Shown one piece after another: positions 53,965-63,364 of a DNA stretch of 64,000 nt. Under the pieces are notes generated by a model that ran no database searches, was not told the DNA's origin, and saw nothing but the letters and a program-made list of their open reading frames with translations. The stretch comes from JBBEAM01 sp040882845 (GTDB lineage Bacteria; Pseudomonadota; Alphaproteobacteria; Kiloniellales; DSM-21159). Positions within the stretch are counted from its first letter, which is position 1. Every line of letters begins with the position of its first letter. The translations under genes and the position numbers were made by a program. The DNA is taken from positions 248,001 to 312,000 of the forward strand of contig JBBEAM010000013.1 of assembly GCA_040882845.1 (NCBI GenBank), given 5' to 3'.

Positions 53965-55274
53965 GCCTGCACCCCGCAACCCCGCCGCTGGAGGACTTTC
54001 TACGGTTCCGCAGCAGGCCGCCCGGCAGCCATTTCTTCGGCTACTACGACAAGTCGCCGTTGGATGCCGGCGGCGGCCGTCTGCTGGCCCAGAAGGTCGG
54101 CTTCGACGGCCGCCTGCCGCAGGCCGGAGACACGGCGGAGATCGGGTATTTCGACCTGCAGGGCGGGGCCTTCCGGCGTCTGGCCGACACCCGGGCCTTC
54201 AACTGGCAGCAGGGGTCTATGCTGCAATGGCTGGGGCCCGATTTCGCCGGCCGCATCCTGTTCAACGACCTGGAGGGGGCGCGGCCGATCTGCCGCCTTC
54301 TCGACCTGGAGGGCGGCGAAGAGCGGCTGCCCCAGGCCGTCTATACGGTGCATCCCTGCGGCGGCTTCGCCCTGGCGCCGGACTTCCAGCGCACGACCGC
54401 GGTGCGCGATGCCTATGGCTATGCCCTTGCAGTGCCGCCGGAGAAGACCGGCGCACTCTGGGAAGACGACGGCATCTGGCGGGTCGAGCTGAACAGCGGT
54501 GCGACGACCAAGATCCTGGAGATCGCCGCGCTGCTGGCCACCCGACCCGTCAGCTCGATGCAGGGCGGCGCGCACTCCATCGAGCACCTGATGTTCAATC
54601 CCGGCGGCAGCCGCTTCTGTTTCCTGCACCGCTGGACCCTGGAGGACGGCGGCATCTATACCCGGCTGTTCACGGCGGCGCCGGACGGCGGCGATCTGCG
54701 GCTGCTGCTCGACAGCGGCAAGACCACCCATGTCTGCTGGGCCGACGATACGACCCTGCTTGCCTGGGCGGCGCCGGCGGGCGGGGCGATGCGGCTGCGC
54801 CGTTCTCGGTCCCTGACCCGCTTGCTGCTGCGCCCGATCCTGCCGCTCTACCACCGTCTGGCGGCGGGCCGGCCGGCGATGGCGCGGCTTGCGTCGGGGC
54901 AGGGCTACCTGCTGCTGCCCGACCGGGCGGACGCGCCGCCGCAGCGGATCGGCCAAGGGGCTTTGACCCGCGACGGCCACCCCAGCTTCAATCCGGGGCA
55001 TCCGGCGCTCTTCGTTACCGACACCTACGAGGATGCCGAGGGGGTCCAGGACCTGATCCTGTTCGACCGCGTCGAGGCGACGGGAAGCCTGCTCGGGCGG
55101 TTTCCCACGCTGCCCGGCTATGCCAGCACCGGCTGGCGCTGCGATTTGCATCCCAAGTGGGATTTCTCGGGACGCAGCCTGATCCTCGAATCCCTGCACG
55201 AGGGCAGCCGGCAACTCTATGTCTACGACTTCGAGGCCTGGCTGTCCGCCGCCTCCATCTCCTCGAGCAGCTGA
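53961..55274 (+). CDS. Unknown protein of polysaccharide loci with beta-propeller-like repeats
   Basis: 437 residues, no signal peptide. An N-terminal PGSHFFGYYDKSPLDAGG block is a motif I associate with proteins in glycan gene clusters. Repeat units such as GGGRLLAQKVGF, GPDFAGRILFND, PGGSRFCFLHRW and FSGRSLILESLHEGSRQLY suggest a WD/TolB-like beta-propeller. I do not know its function; it may be a glycan binder, lyase or a regulator. It overlaps the GT upstream (ATGA) and, at its 3' end, a convergent GT gene by 52 bases. Confidence 0.75.
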   Translation: MSLHPATPPLEDFLRFRSRPPGSHFFGYYDKSPLDAGGGRLLAQKVGFDGRLPQAGDTAEIGYFDLQGGAFRRLADTRAFNWQQGSMLQWLGPDFAGRILFNDLEGARPICRLLDLEGGEERLPQAVYTVHPCGGFALAPDFQRTTAVRDAYGYALAVPPEKTGALWEDDGIWRVELNSGATTKILEIAALLATRPVSSMQGGAHSIEHLMFNPGGSRFCFLHRWTLEDGGIYTRLFTAAPDGGDLRLLLDSGKTTHVCWADDTTLLAWAAPAGGAMRLRRSRSLTRLLLRPILPLYHRLAAGRPAMARLASGQGYLLLPDRADAPPQRIGQGALTRDGHPSFNPGHPALFVTDTYEDAEGVQDLILFDRVEATGSLLGRFPTLPGYASTGWRCDLHPKWDFSGRSLILESLHEGSRQLYVYDFEAWLSAASISSSS

Positions 55275-56377
55275 TCGGCGACCTCCGCCAGGCGGTGGCC
55301 GCGCGGCTGCCGCGGCCCCTGGCGGGCGAGAAATTCCCCGGGCGGCTCCCCGGGATGGCGCAGCAGGGGCAGCACGTCCGGAGGCACCGGCGCCTCGCCC
55401 GGCGTCAGGTCGCCCCAGGTCGTCAGCAGCGGCACGCCGTGCTCCAGCCAGGCGGCGGCGACCCCGCTCTTGCCGCAGAGGTAATAGGGATAGTGGGTCA
55501 GCGCCGCATCCATCGCCTGCATGAAGCGGGAAAGTTCGGCCTCGGGCTGCTCGCCAAGGACGGTGAAGGCGGCCTCGGGGCAGTGGCGGCGCCAGCCCTC
55601 GAACAGCGCGTCGATTCCCGGCGCCCGCCCGGCCGAGTAGACCGCGAGGCGCTGGCCCCTCTCCGCCGCATAGTCGCGCAGCTCCAGGATCAGCGCGCTC
55701 GGCAGGCGCTCGCCGCGCTGGCCGCTGAACAGGCCGAGACGGAAGGTGCTCTCCGCGCCGTCGCTTTCGCCGAGCAGCCGGAGTTCGGCTTGCCGGTCCT
55801 GCTGGACCGGGATCAGGTTTCCATAGAGCGGCAGGATACCCGCGGCGAGGCCGGCCTCGCCCAGGAGATCCTGATAATAGGGATTGCTGGTCTGCAGCAG
55901 GCGCGGGCGCAGATCGCGCAGCAGACCGGTTATCGCGGGCTTCTGCAGCCTGCCGAGCAGACGCGGTTTCCAACCCCGCTGGTCGGCGATGCCGAGCCAG
56001 ATCTCATGCACCATGATCTGCAGCCGTAGGCCGCGCAGCAGCGCCGTCAGTTCCCGGCGTTTCTCCCAGAGAAAGCCGCGGGGCTGCAGTGCGAAGGGAT
56101 TGAACTGAAGCGAGACCCAATCGGACTGCTGGCCGGCGATCCAGTCGCGCGCCTGCTTCGTGCTGGCCGCATCCCCGCGTCCCGCGGGCAGGCGCAGCAG
56201 CGGCGCCTCTCCCGCGTCGAGCGTGAGGCGTTCTTCCTGTACAGCCTTGCCGCCGGGATCGGCCAGGGCGAGGAAAGCCACGCTGTGGCCGCGCGTCTGG
56301 AACGCGTGCGCGAGAAGCCTGCCGTAGTCCGCGATTCCGCCGCTGGAAAAGCTGCCGGCCGCAAAGAGGACTCGCAT
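55223..56377 (-). CDS. GT-B glycosyltransferase-like protein
   Basis: 384 residues from MRVLFAAGSFSSGGIADYGRLL, a GT-B start. LGLFSGQRGERLP and YYLCGKSGVAAAWLEHGVPLL form a probable donor pocket, weaker than classical GT4 motifs. Role likely in polymer assembly. The start at 56377 has GAAGGGAAG upstream; a nine-codon extension to 56404 is possible. Convergent overlap of 52 bases with the propeller-like gene. Confidence 0.8.
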   Translation of the reverse strand: MRVLFAAGSFSSGGIADYGRLLAHAFQTRGHSVAFLALADPGGKAVQEERLTLDAGEAPLLRLPAGRGDAASTKQARDWIAGQQSDWVSLQFNPFALQPRGFLWEKRRELTALLRGLRLQIMVHEIWLGIADQRGWKPRLLGRLQKPAITGLLRDLRPRLLQTSNPYYQDLLGEAGLAAGILPLYGNLIPVQQDRQAELRLLGESDGAESTFRLGLFSGQRGERLPSALILELRDYAAERGQRLAVYSAGRAPGIDALFEGWRRHCPEAAFTVLGEQPEAELSRFMQAMDAALTHYPYYLCGKSGVAAAWLEHGVPLLTTWGDLTPGEAPVPPDVLPLLRHPGEPPGEFLARQGPRQPRGHRLAEVADQLLEEMEAADSQASKS

Positions 56378-56448
56378 GGGCTTCCCTTCGGGAAATGACT
56401 GCAAAGCGCCAGACTAACAAAGCGCAAGGCCGGACCAAAAGCATCGGC

Positions 56449-57885
56449 ATGGAACGAGAAAAAGCAGTATATTCCGGCCCAGGGGGATCCAGCGGGAGTC
56501 TGATTCACGGATCGGATGATTGCATTCCGATCGTGCTCTCGCGGCGCGGCTCACCCCCGGCCCTGCCGCGACGAGCCGGGATAGCGGGTTTCTTGCGGCA
56601 TCTTCTCCAAAGCTTCGCCTCGACCGGCACGATCCAGGTCATCAATCTGCTGACTGGCGTGCTGGTGGCGCGCCTGCTGCTGCCCGAGGGGCGCGGCGAG
56701 CTGGCGATCGTGCTGCTTTGGCCGAACCTGATGCTGGCGATCGGTTTCCTCGGTCTCGACCAGGCGGTGATCTATCACGCCGCCCGCGCTCAGGAGCGGA
56801 GCAAGGCGGTCTTCCTGGCGGCGCTGCTGCCCGGCAGCCTGCTGATCCTGGCGACGGCGGCGCTCGGCTGGTGCCTGCTGCCCTGGATCCTCGAGCCGGA
56901 ACACGGCGCGCTGGTCGGGCTGTCGCGCCTCTTCCTGCTGATCGCCGCGCCGCTGCACCTTGCGAACAACCTGCTGATGGCGGTTCTCCTGGGACGGCAG
57001 AAGCTGCTGCAGTGGAACCTGCTGCGCCTGGTGCAGCCGTTCTGCTATCTGCTTGCGCTGCTCGCGCTTTGGGCCGGGGAGGCGGTGAGCGTGCCGCACA
57101 CCCTCGCCGCCTTTATCGCCAGTTCGCTCGCGGTGACGCTGACCATCCTGCCGGTCGGGCTGCGCGCGTTGCGGGGGGCGGCCTCGGCCGCGCCGGTGGC
57201 GGCGGTGGTCGGCTACGCCGCGCGGGTGCATCTCCAGGCGCTCTGCATGATCGTCGTGCGCCGCATCGACCAGGCCTTGATCTCGCTCTATCTTCTGGCC
57301 GCCGACCTCGGTCTCTACGTGGTCGCCCTGGCCCTGGCCTCGGCCCTGGACATGCTCTCGGGCACGATCTCCATGGTCGCCTTCCCGAAGGTCTCAGGCC
57401 AACTGGAGGATGCAGGCAAGCGGGCGCTCTTCGGCCGCTATTTCCGCTTCAACCTGGCGCTGCTGCTGGCCGGCGCGCTGGCCCTCTGGCTGTTCGGCGA
57501 GTGGCTGCTGGCGCTGCTGTTCGGCGCGCCCTTCCGCGAGGCCGGGCCGGTGCTGCGGATCCTGGTGTTGGCCGCGGTGATCCAGGGCATCTCCGGCAGC
57601 CTCGCCTTCGGCTACAAAGCGCACGACCGCGTCGCCGTGGTCAATCAGGGCGCCCTGCTGAGCCTGCTGGCGGCGGGCCCCGCCTTCGCGCTGCTGCTGC
57701 CGGCCCAGGGATTGACCGGCGCGGCCTGGGCCGTGACCCTCGTCTATGCCATCGGCGCACTCTACATGCTGCTGCGGCTCTCCGGCGTGCTCGGGATCGC
57801 GCCGCTGAAGCTGCTGCTGCCGACCGCGGACGATGCCGCGCTGCTGCGCCACTACCGCGACGCCTTGCGCGCCCGCTTGCGATGA
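56449..57885 (+). CDS. Wzx-like oligosaccharide flippase
   Basis: About 478 residues with 12-14 hydrophobic segments and few charged loops, as in MATE/MVF/Wzx proteins: SFASTGTIQVINLLTGVLVARLL at the N-terminus and LDMLSGTISMVAFPKVSGQ mid-way. Moves lipid-linked repeat units to the periplasm. The start is uncertain: ATG at 56449, an ATG at 56395 and a GTG at 56533 are all in frame, and the first 40 residues are not membrane-like. Seven bases before the next GT4 gene. Confidence 0.85.
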   Translation: MEREKAVYSGPGGSSGSLIHGSDDCIPIVLSRRGSPPALPRRAGIAGFLRHLLQSFASTGTIQVINLLTGVLVARLLLPEGRGELAIVLLWPNLMLAIGFLGLDQAVIYHAARAQERSKAVFLAALLPGSLLILATAALGWCLLPWILEPEHGALVGLSRLFLLIAAPLHLANNLLMAVLLGRQKLLQWNLLRLVQPFCYLLALLALWAGEAVSVPHTLAAFIASSLAVTLTILPVGLRALRGAASAAPVAAVVGYAARVHLQALCMIVVRRIDQALISLYLLAADLGLYVVALALASALDMLSGTISMVAFPKVSGQLEDAGKRALFGRYFRFNLALLLAGALALWLFGEWLLALLFGAPFREAGPVLRILVLAAVIQGISGSLAFGYKAHDRVAVVNQGALLSLLAAGPAFALLLPAQGLTGAAWAVTLVYAIGALYMLLRLSGVLGIAPLKLLLPTADDAALLRHYRDALRARLR

Positions 57886-57892
57886 GCCGGCG

Positions 57893-58906
57893 ATGCGGAT
57901 CCTGATCGCTTCCTACGTCTTTCTGCCACGTCTCGGCGGCATCGAGGTGATCACCGACTGCCTGGCGCGCGGCTTCCGGGAGGCGGGCCACGAAGTGCTG
58001 GTCGCCACCGCGCAGCCGGAAGAGACGCCGGAGCCGCTGCCCTATCCCGTGCTGCGCGCGCCCTCCGCCCTGGCGCTGTGGCGCGCGGCGCGGCGCAGCG
58101 ACGTGGTGCTGCAGCAAGGCGCCAGCCTGCGGCTGCTGCTGCCGCTGCTGCTCGGCCGCCGCCCCCTGGCCCTGGTGCACCACACCTGGCTGCCCGAGGA
58201 AGGAAGCGGCTCCCTGGCCGGGAGGCTGCGCCGCTGGGCGCTGGGCCGGGTCAGGAACTTCGCCGTCAGCCGGGCGATTGCCGGGCAGCTTCCCCTGCCG
58301 GCCGAAGACCTCGCCAACTGCTATCGCAGCGCCAGCTTCCGCGATGACGGCCGGACTTCGCGCCGGACCGATCTCTGCTGCGTCGCGCGGATGGTCAGCG
58401 ACAAGGGCGTGGATCTGCTGATCGCCGCCCTGACCCGGCTCGCGGAAGCAGGTCTGCGGCCCAGCCTGCTGCTGGTCGGCGACGGGCCGGAGCGTCCTGC
58501 ACTCGAACGGCAGATGGCGGAGGCCGGGCTCGACGGCCAGGCCCGCTTCGCCGGCAAGCTGGCCGCACCGGCGCTGGCCGAGGCGCTCAACGATAGCCGG
58601 ATTCTGGTGGTGCCCTCGCGCTACCGCGAGCCCTTCGGCATCATCGCCCTGGAGGGCGCGGCCTGCGGCTGCTTCGTGGTCGGCGCCGACGGCGGCGGAC
58701 TGGAGGAGGCGATCGGGCCCTGCGGCACGACCTTCGCACGGGGCAGCGCCGCGGCCCTGGCGGAAACCCTCGGCCGGCTGCTGTGCGAAGGGCTGCCGGC
58801 GCGCGACGCCGCGGCCTGCGCCGCCCACCTGGCTCGCCACCAGGAGACGGCCGTGGTCGAGCGCTATCTGAAAACGCTCGGCGCGCTGGCGGAGAAGCGG
58901 CCATGA
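57893..58906 (+). CDS. Family 4 glycosyltransferase
   Basis: 337 residues: ILIASYVFLPRLGGIEV, VHHTWLPEEG, CVARMVSDKGVDLLI and YREPFGIIALEGAACGCFVVG with EX7E. The segment TGAGCCGGCGATG ahead of the start is nearly identical to that before the lipoprotein hydrolase at 17801. Acts with flippase and polymerase neighbours in repeat-unit assembly. Overlaps the next GT by four bases. Confidence 0.9.
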   Translation: MRILIASYVFLPRLGGIEVITDCLARGFREAGHEVLVATAQPEETPEPLPYPVLRAPSALALWRAARRSDVVLQQGASLRLLLPLLLGRRPLALVHHTWLPEEGSGSLAGRLRRWALGRVRNFAVSRAIAGQLPLPAEDLANCYRSASFRDDGRTSRRTDLCCVARMVSDKGVDLLIAALTRLAEAGLRPSLLLVGDGPERPALERQMAEAGLDGQARFAGKLAAPALAEALNDSRILVVPSRYREPFGIIALEGAACGCFVVGADGGGLEEAIGPCGTTFARGSAAALAETLGRLLCEGLPARDAAACAAHLARHQETAVVERYLKTLGALAEKRP

Positions 58907-60153
58907 GCCGGCGGCCGGTCGTCGATATCTGCCATCCGGGCGCGGTCAATACGACCTATGCCCAGGTGGCGGAGTTGCAGGCGCGCGGCTACGGCGGCTG
59001 CTTCTTCACCAGTTTCTACTATCGCGGCGGCGGCGCGGGGTTTCTTGAGGCCCTGCCCTTGGGCCTCGGCCAGCACGCCCTGAAGGAACTGCGCCGGCGG
59101 CAGGCGCCGGGGATCGATCCAGCCCGGGTGAGGAACGATCCGCTGCCGGAAATCCTCTATCTGCTGGCGGCGCGCGGCGGCGCGCCGGCGGCCTGGAAGC
59201 GGCGGCTCCTCGATTGGCGCAACCGCCGTTTCGATCTGCGGCTGGCCGGGACGGTCGCGGGACGCAAGCCGGATCTGGTGATCGGCAACGACGGCGCCGC
59301 CGAAGCGACCTTCACGGCGGCCAGGGCCGCCGGCATCCCGACCCTGCTCAACCAGGTGATCGGCCACGACGCGCTGGGCGCCGCCCTGCTCGAGGAGGAG
59401 TACCGCCACGATCCGGGCTTTGCCGCGGCGCCGCCAGGCCGCCGCGATCCCCAGGCCTTGGCGACCCGCAAGCGCGAAGTCCTGCTGGCCGAGCGGATCC
59501 TCGCGCCCTCGCCCTACGTGCGCGAAACCCTGGTCGAGGTCGGCGTCGCGCCGGAGCGGATTTCCCTGCTGCCCTACGGCGTGGACAGTGTGCGCTTCCG
59601 TCCGGCCGAAGGATGCCGCGGCGCAGGCCCGCTGCGGCTGCTCTACGTCGGCCAGATCACGCAGCGCAAGGGACTGCGCTACCTCCTGGAGGCGATGCGG
59701 CTGCTGCGCGACGAAGAGGTCGAGCTGACCCTGGTCGGGGAGATCATGGTGCCGCAGGCCGCGTTGGCGCCCTATCGCGGCCTCTACCGGCATCTGCCCA
59801 ACCAGCCCTATCACCGGATCCACGAGGTCTTTCGCGATGCCGATGTCTTCGTCTACCCTTCGCTGCACGAGGGTTCGGCTCTGGCGGTCTACGAAGCCCT
59901 GGCCAGCGGCCTGCCGGTGGTCGCGACCCACAATACCGGCGCGGTGATCGCCGACGGCCAGGAAGGCTTTTTGGTGCCGATCCGCGATCCGGAAGCCATC
60001 GCCGCGGCGCTGCGCCGGCTCTGTGCGGAAGGAGCGCTGCGCGCTAGGATGGCGGAAGCAGCGCGGCGCCTTGCCGAAACCTATACCTGGCGGCGCTATG
60101 GGGATGGGCTGGAGAATGTCGTGAAAGCCATGCTTGCGGGACGGGAAGGGTGA
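58903..60153 (+). CDS. Family 4 glycosyltransferase
   Basis: 416 residues. ICHPGAVNTTYAQVAEL at the N-terminus, ILAPSPYVRETLVEVGV, LYVGQITQRKGLRYLLEAM, and LHEGSALAVYEALASGLPVV with the EX7E. ATGA overlap before and a GTGA overlap after place it between a GT4 and the Wzy-like protein. The N-terminal FFTSFYYRGGG differs from the neighbouring GT4s, so a different acceptor is likely. Confidence 0.9.
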   Translation: MSRRPVVDICHPGAVNTTYAQVAELQARGYGGCFFTSFYYRGGGAGFLEALPLGLGQHALKELRRRQAPGIDPARVRNDPLPEILYLLAARGGAPAAWKRRLLDWRNRRFDLRLAGTVAGRKPDLVIGNDGAAEATFTAARAAGIPTLLNQVIGHDALGAALLEEEYRHDPGFAAAPPGRRDPQALATRKREVLLAERILAPSPYVRETLVEVGVAPERISLLPYGVDSVRFRPAEGCRGAGPLRLLYVGQITQRKGLRYLLEAMRLLRDEEVELTLVGEIMVPQAALAPYRGLYRHLPNQPYHRIHEVFRDADVFVYPSLHEGSALAVYEALASGLPVVATHNTGAVIADGQEGFLVPIRDPEAIAAALRRLCAEGALRARMAEAARRLAETYTWRRYGDGLENVVKAMLAGREG

Positions 60154-61595
60154 TCCAGTTCGCCTTCGTCGTGCTCGGCGCGCCGCTGGCCCTGCTCAGC
60201 TTCTTCCGCTGGCAGTTCGGCCTCTACGGGCTGCTGCTGTTCCTGCCGATCTCCGGCGCCATCGCGCTGTGGATGAAGTCGACCTCGCTAGCCTCGTTCG
60301 GCCCGTTGCTCAAGGATCTGTTCTTCGTCCTGCCGCTCTATGGCGGGTTCTTTCTGTTCGGCTTGCATCAGCTGCGCGGCGTGCGCATTCCCTGGGCGAT
60401 CGTGCTCGCGATCACCCTGTTGACCCTGCTTGCCCTGGTGCAGTCGGCCAATCCCGAGCTGTTCAACATCCTGGTCGCGGTGATCGGGCTCAAGGTCTGG
60501 CTGATGTACATTCCGCTGATCCTGATCTCGGCGGCCTGGCTGACCTCCTTCGACCGTTTGGTTTTCACCCTGCGGCTGCTGGCAGTGTTGACCCTGATCC
60601 CGACCTGCGTCGGGCTGCTGCAGTGGGTGATGAGCGCCACGATCGGCTACCAGACGACGATGACGATGTTCTACGGCGCGGCGGCGCGCGCGGCGACGCA
60701 GAATTTCGGCGGTTTCAACTACGGCGGCGAGTACTATCGCATTCCCTCGACCTTCACCTTCGTCTCCCAGTACTTCTCCTTCCTGCTGGCGATGATCGTG
60801 CCGGCGATGACCCTGGCCCTGGCCGACCCGCATCCGCGCTGGCGCCGGCGTGGCTGGATCATCCTGGCCCTGATCGTTCTTGCCGGATTCCTCTGCGGCG
60901 CCCGCTCGGCGATTGTCATGCTGCCGCTGATCGTCGGCTTGGTCTTCGTCATCGACGGCCGCGCGACCGGGGCCATCGCCGCGGCGATCATGCTGCCGAT
61001 CTTCCTGCTGACCACGCTCTTCATTGCCGGCCTCGACCCCTTGCAGGTGCTGGGGGCGACCGGCGACCTGGTGGTCGGCTACTCGCGCAGCATCGTCGTG
61101 CGCGGCGTGCTGGACTCTCTGCAGGCCTATCCGCTTGGACTCGGCACGGGCATGAGTACCGGGCCGGCGCGCTATGCCTTGACCGGGGACGAGAGTCTGC
61201 CACTGATCGAAAGCTTCTTCGCCAAATCCGTGGTCGAATTCGGCGTCGCCGGGCTGATCGTGGTGACGATCCTTTTCGCCACGGTGATCTGGTCGGTTTT
61301 CATGACCCGGCGACAGCTGATCCATCCGCTCTTCCGGGCCTTTACCGCGGCGGTGCTGGCCTATTGCCTGCTGATCGCCATCAACAGCGCCAAGGGGGCG
61401 ATCCTCGATATCGACCCGACCAACGTGATGTACTGGTTCTACCTGGGCCTGGTCTTCAAGTTGCCCTTCCTGGAGTCAGAAATCCTGCAGCGGATCAACC
61501 GGGAACGGGCGAGCCGCCCGCGCTCCGTCCCCCAGGAAGCCTTGCAGCCGGCGCAGCGCGGCGCGGCGCGTCTCAAGCCGGTTTTCGGGCGATGA
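60150..61595 (+). CDS. O-antigen ligase/polymerase-like membrane protein (Wzy/WaaL type)
   Basis: 481 residues, GTG start, about 10 to 12 membrane helices. A large periplasmic loop (about QNFGGFNYGGEYYRIPSTFT) lies between helices, and VRGVLDSLQAYPLGLGTGMS resembles the O-antigen ligase signature region. It polymerises or ligates repeat units moved by Wzx. GTGA overlap with the upstream GT4 stop. Its 3' end overlaps the convergent methyltransferase by 23 bases. Confidence 0.88.
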   Translation: MIQFAFVVLGAPLALLSFFRWQFGLYGLLLFLPISGAIALWMKSTSLASFGPLLKDLFFVLPLYGGFFLFGLHQLRGVRIPWAIVLAITLLTLLALVQSANPELFNILVAVIGLKVWLMYIPLILISAAWLTSFDRLVFTLRLLAVLTLIPTCVGLLQWVMSATIGYQTTMTMFYGAAARAATQNFGGFNYGGEYYRIPSTFTFVSQYFSFLLAMIVPAMTLALADPHPRWRRRGWIILALIVLAGFLCGARSAIVMLPLIVGLVFVIDGRATGAIAAAIMLPIFLLTTLFIAGLDPLQVLGATGDLVVGYSRSIVVRGVLDSLQAYPLGLGTGMSTGPARYALTGDESLPLIESFFAKSVVEFGVAGLIVVTILFATVIWSVFMTRRQLIHPLFRAFTAAVLAYCLLIAINSAKGAILDIDPTNVMYWFYLGLVFKLPFLESEILQRINRERASRPRSVPQEALQPAQRGAARLKPVFGR

Positions 61596-62313
61596 ACAGC
61601 GGCCGGGTCTGCCGCGCGACGAGGCGCCGCAAGCCGCGTGGCGCGCCCTGAATCTCGATCTCCGTGAAACCGCTGCCGCGCAGCAGCGCCGCGATCTGTC
61701 CCGGCAGGAAGGTGAAGGGGTGGGCTTTGACCAGGATGCTGTCGGGCCGCTGCCGCCGGACCAGCAGCTCGAAACGCAGCCGGCCGAGCAGCGACATGCA
61801 GTCGACCCAGAGCAGCAGGCTGCCGCCGGGCTTCAGCGCGGCGTAAGCGTTGTCGAGGATCGCGCCGGGGTCGCGCACATGATCCAGCACGTTGTGGGAT
61901 ACCACGGTGTCGAAGGACGCCCTCTCGGCGAAGGCCTCCCCGCTCGCCTGCAGGTAGCGGCCCAGACCGGCGCGCGCTGCGACCCAGGAGAGGAAGGGCT
62001 CGGCCTGGGGATCCTGGGCCGCCGGCAGGCTGTCGAGATTGAGCCGCGGCAGCGGATCGAGCTTGACCAGATCGGCGATCTCGCCGGCGGCGGCGGAGAA
62101 GCAGGGCAGCGCCAGGCCGAGCGGTCCGCAGCCGATTTCCAGGACGCGCTTTCCCGAAAACAGCGCGCGGTGCCGTTCTCCCGGCAGCTTGTCCATCTGG
62201 GCGTGAAGATCGCCGCAGACACGTAGCAGCACGCCGAGGGTCGCCCCCTCCCAGAATCCCGCTTCCGCGTGCTGCGCTTCCTGCCAGCGGTCCTCGGCGA
62301 TCGCCGCCGTCAT
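61573..62313 (-). CDS. Class I SAM-dependent methyltransferase
   Basis: 246 residues. KRVLEIGCGPLGLALPCF (SAM motif I), LVKLDPLPRLN, VSHNVLDHVRDPGAIL and LKPGGSLLLWVD are in the standard order. It may methylate a sugar or polymer. Convergent with the Wzy-like gene, and 4 bases downstream of the SDR/UXS gene in the same direction. Confidence 0.88.
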   Translation of the reverse strand: MTAAIAEDRWQEAQHAEAGFWEGATLGVLLRVCGDLHAQMDKLPGERHRALFSGKRVLEIGCGPLGLALPCFSAAAGEIADLVKLDPLPRLNLDSLPAAQDPQAEPFLSWVAARAGLGRYLQASGEAFAERASFDTVVSHNVLDHVRDPGAILDNAYAALKPGGSLLLWVDCMSLLGRLRFELLVRRQRPDSILVKAHPFTFLPGQIAALLRGSGFTEIEIQGAPRGLRRLVARQTRPLFIARKPA

Positions 62314-62317
62314 GGCG

Positions 62318-63262
62318 TCAGTTCATCAGGCGGCGGAAATAGTCGATCGTCATTTCCAGGCCGCGCTGCAGGGGCACTTCCGGCTGCCAAGCGAGCTTAT
62401 CCTTGGCCAGGCTGATGTCGGGCCGGCGCTGCAGGGGGTCGTCGACCGGAAGGGGTTCGTATTTCAACTGGGAGGAGGAGCCGACCATCTCGATCACGAT
62501 CTCGGCCAGTTCCTTGATCGAAAATTCGCCGGGATTGCCCAGGTTGACCGGGCCGGTCACCTCGTCGGGGGCATCCATCAGCTTGATGAAGGCGGTGATC
62601 AGGTCGTCGACGTAGCAGAACGAGCGGGTCTGCTTGCCGTTGCCGTAAATCGTGATCGGCGCGTCGCGCAGCGCCTGGACGATGAAGTTGGAGACCACGC
62701 GCCCATCGTTGGGGTGCATGCGCGGGCCGTAGGTGTTGAATATCCGCGCGACCCGGACCTTTAGGCCGTGCTGGCGGTGGTAGTCGAAAAACAGCGTCTC
62801 GGCGCAGCGCTTGCCCTCGTCGTAGCAGGCGCGCGGGCCGATCGGGTTGACGTTGCCGTTGTAGTGCTCCGGCTGCGGATGGATCGAGGGATCGCCATAG
62901 ACCTCGCTGGTCGAGGCCTGAAAGATCTTCGCCTTGGTGCGCTTGGCGAGACCGAGCATATTGATCGCGCCGTGGACGCTGGTCTTGGTGGTCTGCACCG
63001 GATCGTGCTGGTAGTGGATCGGCGAGGCCGGGCAGGCGAGATTGTAGATCTCGTCGACTTCCAGATAGAGCGGAAAGGTCACGTCGTGGCGCATCACCTC
63101 GAAGTGCGGATTGTCCAGCAGATGCGCGATGTTGTCCTTGGTGCCGGTAAAGAAATTGTCGACGCAGAGGACATCGTGGCCCTCGCCGAGCAGGCGCTCG
63201 CAGAGGTGCGAGCCGAGGAATCCCGCGCCGCCGGTTACGAGTATGCGTTTCCGCAACATCAT
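62318..63262 (-). CDS. uxs: UDP-glucuronate decarboxylase (UDP-xylose synthase) SDR
   Basis: 314 residues, extended SDR: GGAGFLGSHLCERLL binds NAD, with TSEVYGDP and catalytic YDEGK (PRACYDEGKRCAE). The NPIGPRACYDEGKR pattern together with the C-terminal RRPDISLAKDKL is typical of UXS rather than dTDP-glucose dehydratase. Makes UDP-xylose from UDP-glucuronate for the polymer. Start could be the second Met at 63259. Divergent from galE. Confidence 0.9.
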   Translation of the reverse strand: MMLRKRILVTGGAGFLGSHLCERLLGEGHDVLCVDNFFTGTKDNIAHLLDNPHFEVMRHDVTFPLYLEVDEIYNLACPASPIHYQHDPVQTTKTSVHGAINMLGLAKRTKAKIFQASTSEVYGDPSIHPQPEHYNGNVNPIGPRACYDEGKRCAETLFFDYHRQHGLKVRVARIFNTYGPRMHPNDGRVVSNFIVQALRDAPITIYGNGKQTRSFCYVDDLITAFIKLMDAPDEVTGPVNLGNPGEFSIKELAEIVIEMVGSSSQLKYEPLPVDDPLQRRPDISLAKDKLAWQPEVPLQRGLEMTIDYFRRLMN

Positions 63263-63364
63263 CTTTCGTATCTATCCAGCCATGCAAGGGAAGGGCCTTG
63301 CCAATCAGCGTCCTGCGTTAGGAAGTCTATGCCAGCGCGGCGGGGCTAGGCTAGTCTCAAGCGC

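Noticed and set aside
53735..56029. Plus-strand 764-codon frame spanning several GT genes
   Set aside because: It crosses three real genes in shifted frames, with no domain.
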